Shown here: piece by piece, positions 5,285-6,515 of the stretch
Numbering within the stretch: the first letter of the stretch is position 1
Layout of the letters: each line of letters starts with the position of its first letter
DNA from: JBBSQE01 sp038258095
Lineage (GTDB): Bacteria > Actinomycetota > Thermoleophilia > Solirubrobacterales > 70-9
Direction: 5' to 3'
NCBI GenBank assembly: GCA_038258095.1
Contig: JBBSQE010000171.1
Coordinates: forward strand, 1-6,515
Length of the DNA stretch: 6,515 bases
Position numbers and translations under genes: made by a program
The notes under the pieces: generated by a model
The model's database searches: none
What the model saw: only the letters and a program-made list of their open reading frames with translations
What the model was told of the DNA's origin: nothing

Positions 5285-5316
5285 CCTCTGGGGGGCGCGA
5301 TGGTCTTCGCTCGCAT
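5281..5316 (-). other. Possible 11-codon leader ORF before the broken gene
   Basis: The minus-strand ATG at 5316-5314 opens MRAKTIAPPRG and stops at 5283-5281, its TGA overlapping the downstream ATG as ATGA. AGG precedes its ATG directly. Reinitiation could explain the poor ribosome binding site of the next gene. Very short ORFs of this kind arise by chance, so this is weak. Confidence 0.15.
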
Positions 5317-5324
5317 CCTGCGAG
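5309..5324. promoter_or_regulatory. ClgR-like palindromic operator upstream of clpC
   Basis: CTCGCA (5310-5315) and TGCGAG (5319-5324) form a perfect 6-bp inverted repeat with a three-base spacer. Read as GCTCGC-N5-GCG from 5309, it differs by one base from the GTTCGC-N5-GCG site reported for ClgR, the activator of clp and lon genes in Streptomyces. Its centre is about 64 bp before the predicted clpC transcript start, a usual distance for an activator. It could instead serve the divergent gene. Confidence 0.4.
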
Positions 5325-5368
5325 AAAATACCCCCTTGGAGGCGGCTCGGCCGGAGAATCCCCACGGC

Positions 5369-5374
5369 TATACT
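5369..5374 (+). promoter_or_regulatory. Candidate clpC -10 box
   Basis: TATACT lies inside GCTATACTG (5367-5375), identical to the box before greA, and in both places GCGTT follows one or two bases later. No good -35 is present 16-18 bp upstream (TTGGAG at 5336-5341 is too far), which would fit an activator-dependent promoter. The start would be near 5381, giving a leader of about 208 nt. Confidence 0.5.
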
Positions 5375-5380
5375 GAGCGT

Positions 5381-5589
5381 TGCCCGTAACTCGACAGACC
5401 GGAGGTCAGATCCCTCGGTGGCGCAAGCCCAGCCGAGATTGAGGATAGGGCCGCCGGTGCTGCCCCGACCCCCGTACACGACCAGACCGCATCATCTGAC
5501 CCGACCGACCCGACCGCTAAGAAACAGACTTCACTCCTGCCGATACAAAGCAAGCCGATCCGGTTTAGAGACCAGAGAGCCTGAGACCA
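5381..5589 (+). other. Long clpC leader with hairpin and GNRA-type loop
   Basis: The predicted untranslated leader contains GGAGG (5401-5405) and then a hairpin at 5414-5437. CTCGG pairs with CCGAG, TGG with CCA and C with G around a GCAA loop, with two single-base bulges. A GTG (5418-5420) suitably placed after the GGAGG is buried in this stem. A 9-bp tandem repeat GACCCGACC lies at 5498-5515. One frame is open from 5390 to a TGA at 5582-5584, five bases before clpC, with an Asp/Glu/Ala/Thr-rich composition. It has no ATG, GTG or TTG before the acidic stretch, and its third positions are less G/C-rich than those of neighbouring genes. It may be a broken small gene or simply non-coding; I cannot match it to a known riboswitch. 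Confidence 0.35.
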
Positions 5590-6515
5590 TTGTTCGAGAG
5601 ATTCACAGAGCGCGCCCGCCAGGTAGTCGTCCTAGCCCAGGAAGAGGCGCGCACGCTCAAGCACAACTACATCGGCACCGAGCACATCCTGCTCGGCCTG
5701 CTCCGCGAGGAGGAGGGCCTCGCCGCCCGAGTCCTCGAGTCACTCGACATCACCGTCGAGCGCGTCCGTGCGCAGGTCGTGCGCATCGTCGGCTCCGGTG
5801 AGGAGGTCACCTCCGGCCAGATCCCGTTCACGCCGCGCGCCAAGAAGGTCCTCGAGCTGGCGCTGCGCGAGGCGCTCTCCCTCGGCCACAACTACATCGG
5901 CACCGAGCACATCCTCCTCGGCCTGGTCCGCGAGAACGAGGGCGTCGCCGCCCGCATCCTCCTCGACTTCGACGCCGACTCGGACAAGATCCGCAACGAG
6001 GTCATCCGCATGCTCTCGGGCCCCGGCAGCCGCCGGCAGGGCCAGGGCTCCGGCTCAGGCCAGGGCGAGGGCAAGAAGAGCTCGAAGCTGCTCGACCAGT
6101 TCGGCCGCAACCTGACGAAGCTCGCCGAGGAGGGCAAGCTCGACCCGGTCGTCGGCCGCGAGACCGAGATCGAGCGGATCATGCAGATCCTCTCGCGCCG
6201 CCAGAAGAACAACCCCGTTCTGCTCCGTGAGCCGGGCGTCGGCAAGACCGCCGTCGTCGAGGGGCTCGCGTCCCGGATCACCAACGGCGAGGTCCCCGAA
6301 CTGCTGCGTAACAAGCAGATCTACACGCTTGACCTGGCTGCTCTCGTCGCCGGCTCGAAGTACCGCGGTGAGTTCGAGGAGCGCCTCAAGAAGGTGATGA
6401 AGGAGATCACCCAGCGCGGCGACATCATTCTCTTCATCGACGAGCTGCACAACCTCGTCGGCGCCGGCGCAGCCGAGGGCGCGATCGACGCCGCCTCGAT
6501 CCTGAAGCCGGCGCT
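5590..6515 (+). CDS. clpC: ATP-dependent Clp unfoldase ClpC, N-terminal part
   Basis: The first 308 residues of a Hsp100/AAA+ unfoldase that threads proteins into the ClpP protease; it runs off the window. Starting at TTG 5590, it opens with FERFTERARQVVVLAQEEAR. Two Clp N-domain repeats follow, each with HNYIGTEHILLGL (res 25-37 and 100-112); at DNA level 5662-5729 and 5887-5954 match at 63 of 68 bases. A Gly/Ser/Gln-rich linker (about 143-165) leads to the first AAA+ domain, with LDPVVGRETEIERI, Walker A EPGVGKT (214-220) and Walker B IILFIDE (Asp284-Glu285). The usual first glycine of Walker A is Arg213 (CGT), an unusual change one base from GGT. An in-frame stop at 5566-5568 excludes distant starts, and AGAGAG about 10 bases upstream supports TTG. 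The N-domain style indicates ClpC rather than ClpA or ClpB; the diagnostic UVR region lies beyond the window. Confidence 0.93.
   Translation, partial: MFERFTERARQVVVLAQEEARTLKHNYIGTEHILLGLLREEEGLAARVLESLDITVERVRAQVVRIVGSGEEVTSGQIPFTPRAKKVLELALREALSLGHNYIGTEHILLGLVRENEGVAARILLDFDADSDKIRNEVIRMLSGPGSRRQGQGSGSGQGEGKKSSKLLDQFGRNLTKLAEEGKLDPVVGRETEIERIMQILSRRQKNNPVLLREPGVGKTAVVEGLASRITNGEVPELLRNKQIYTLDLAALVAGSKYRGEFEERLKKVMKEITQRGDIILFIDELHNLVGAGAAEGAIDAASILKPA

Noticed and set aside
5220..5801. Plus-strand frame running through the clpC leader into clpC
   Set aside because: Arg/Pro-rich shadow composition, and it overlaps the conserved ClpC N-domain in another frame.
5662..5954. Recent DNA duplication within clpC
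   Set aside because: The 68-bp near-identity reflects the two ancient, strongly conserved Clp N-domain repeats found throughout the family.

Overview
The window is GC-rich bacterial chromosome with housekeeping genes, short or overlapping gene junctions and strongly G/C-ending codons. The protein styles and the order coaX-dus-greA-lysS-clpC suggest a high-GC actinobacterium, most likely of the Thermoleophilia/Solirubrobacterales type. That assignment is inference from remembered protein signatures, not from a search. The same genes are neighbours in Bacillus subtilis (coaX ... dus-lysS-ctsR-mcsAB-clpC) and mycobacteria (coaX-lysS-lsr2-clpC1), so this is an old conserved neighbourhood and not an island.

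Layout. Positions 1-2010 hold a tightly coupled + strand operon: the 3' end of coaX (type III pantothenate kinase), a dus gene (tRNA-dihydrouridine synthase) and a MEST-like alpha/beta hydrolase, with start codons overlapping the preceding stop regions by 8-10 bp. A promoter and a structured leader (about 2032-2170) precede greA (2171-2647). The 387-bp gap 2648-3034 is rich in repeats: a 23-bp tandem duplication over the greA stop, a strong terminator-like hairpin, a 20-bp periodic stretch, and two 51-bp elements with matching terminal inverted repeats. lysS (3035-4555) follows, with a hairpin and palindrome it shares with a convergent minus-strand conserved hypothetical gene (4593-5284) that reads as broken by two frameshifts. 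A 305-bp region then leads into clpC (5590 to the window end, partial). It holds a ClgR-like palindrome, a TATACT promoter nearly identical to that of greA, and a long structured leader.

The intact genes serve CoA synthesis, tRNA modification and charging, transcript cleavage by stalled RNA polymerase, and protein quality control. Unexpected features are a roughly 30-residue in-frame gap in Dus that removes a barrel strand, an arginine in place of the first Walker A glycine of ClpC, small tandem duplications at three gene ends, and the twin 51-bp elements. Several could be real lesions or assembly errors; the sequence alone cannot decide.
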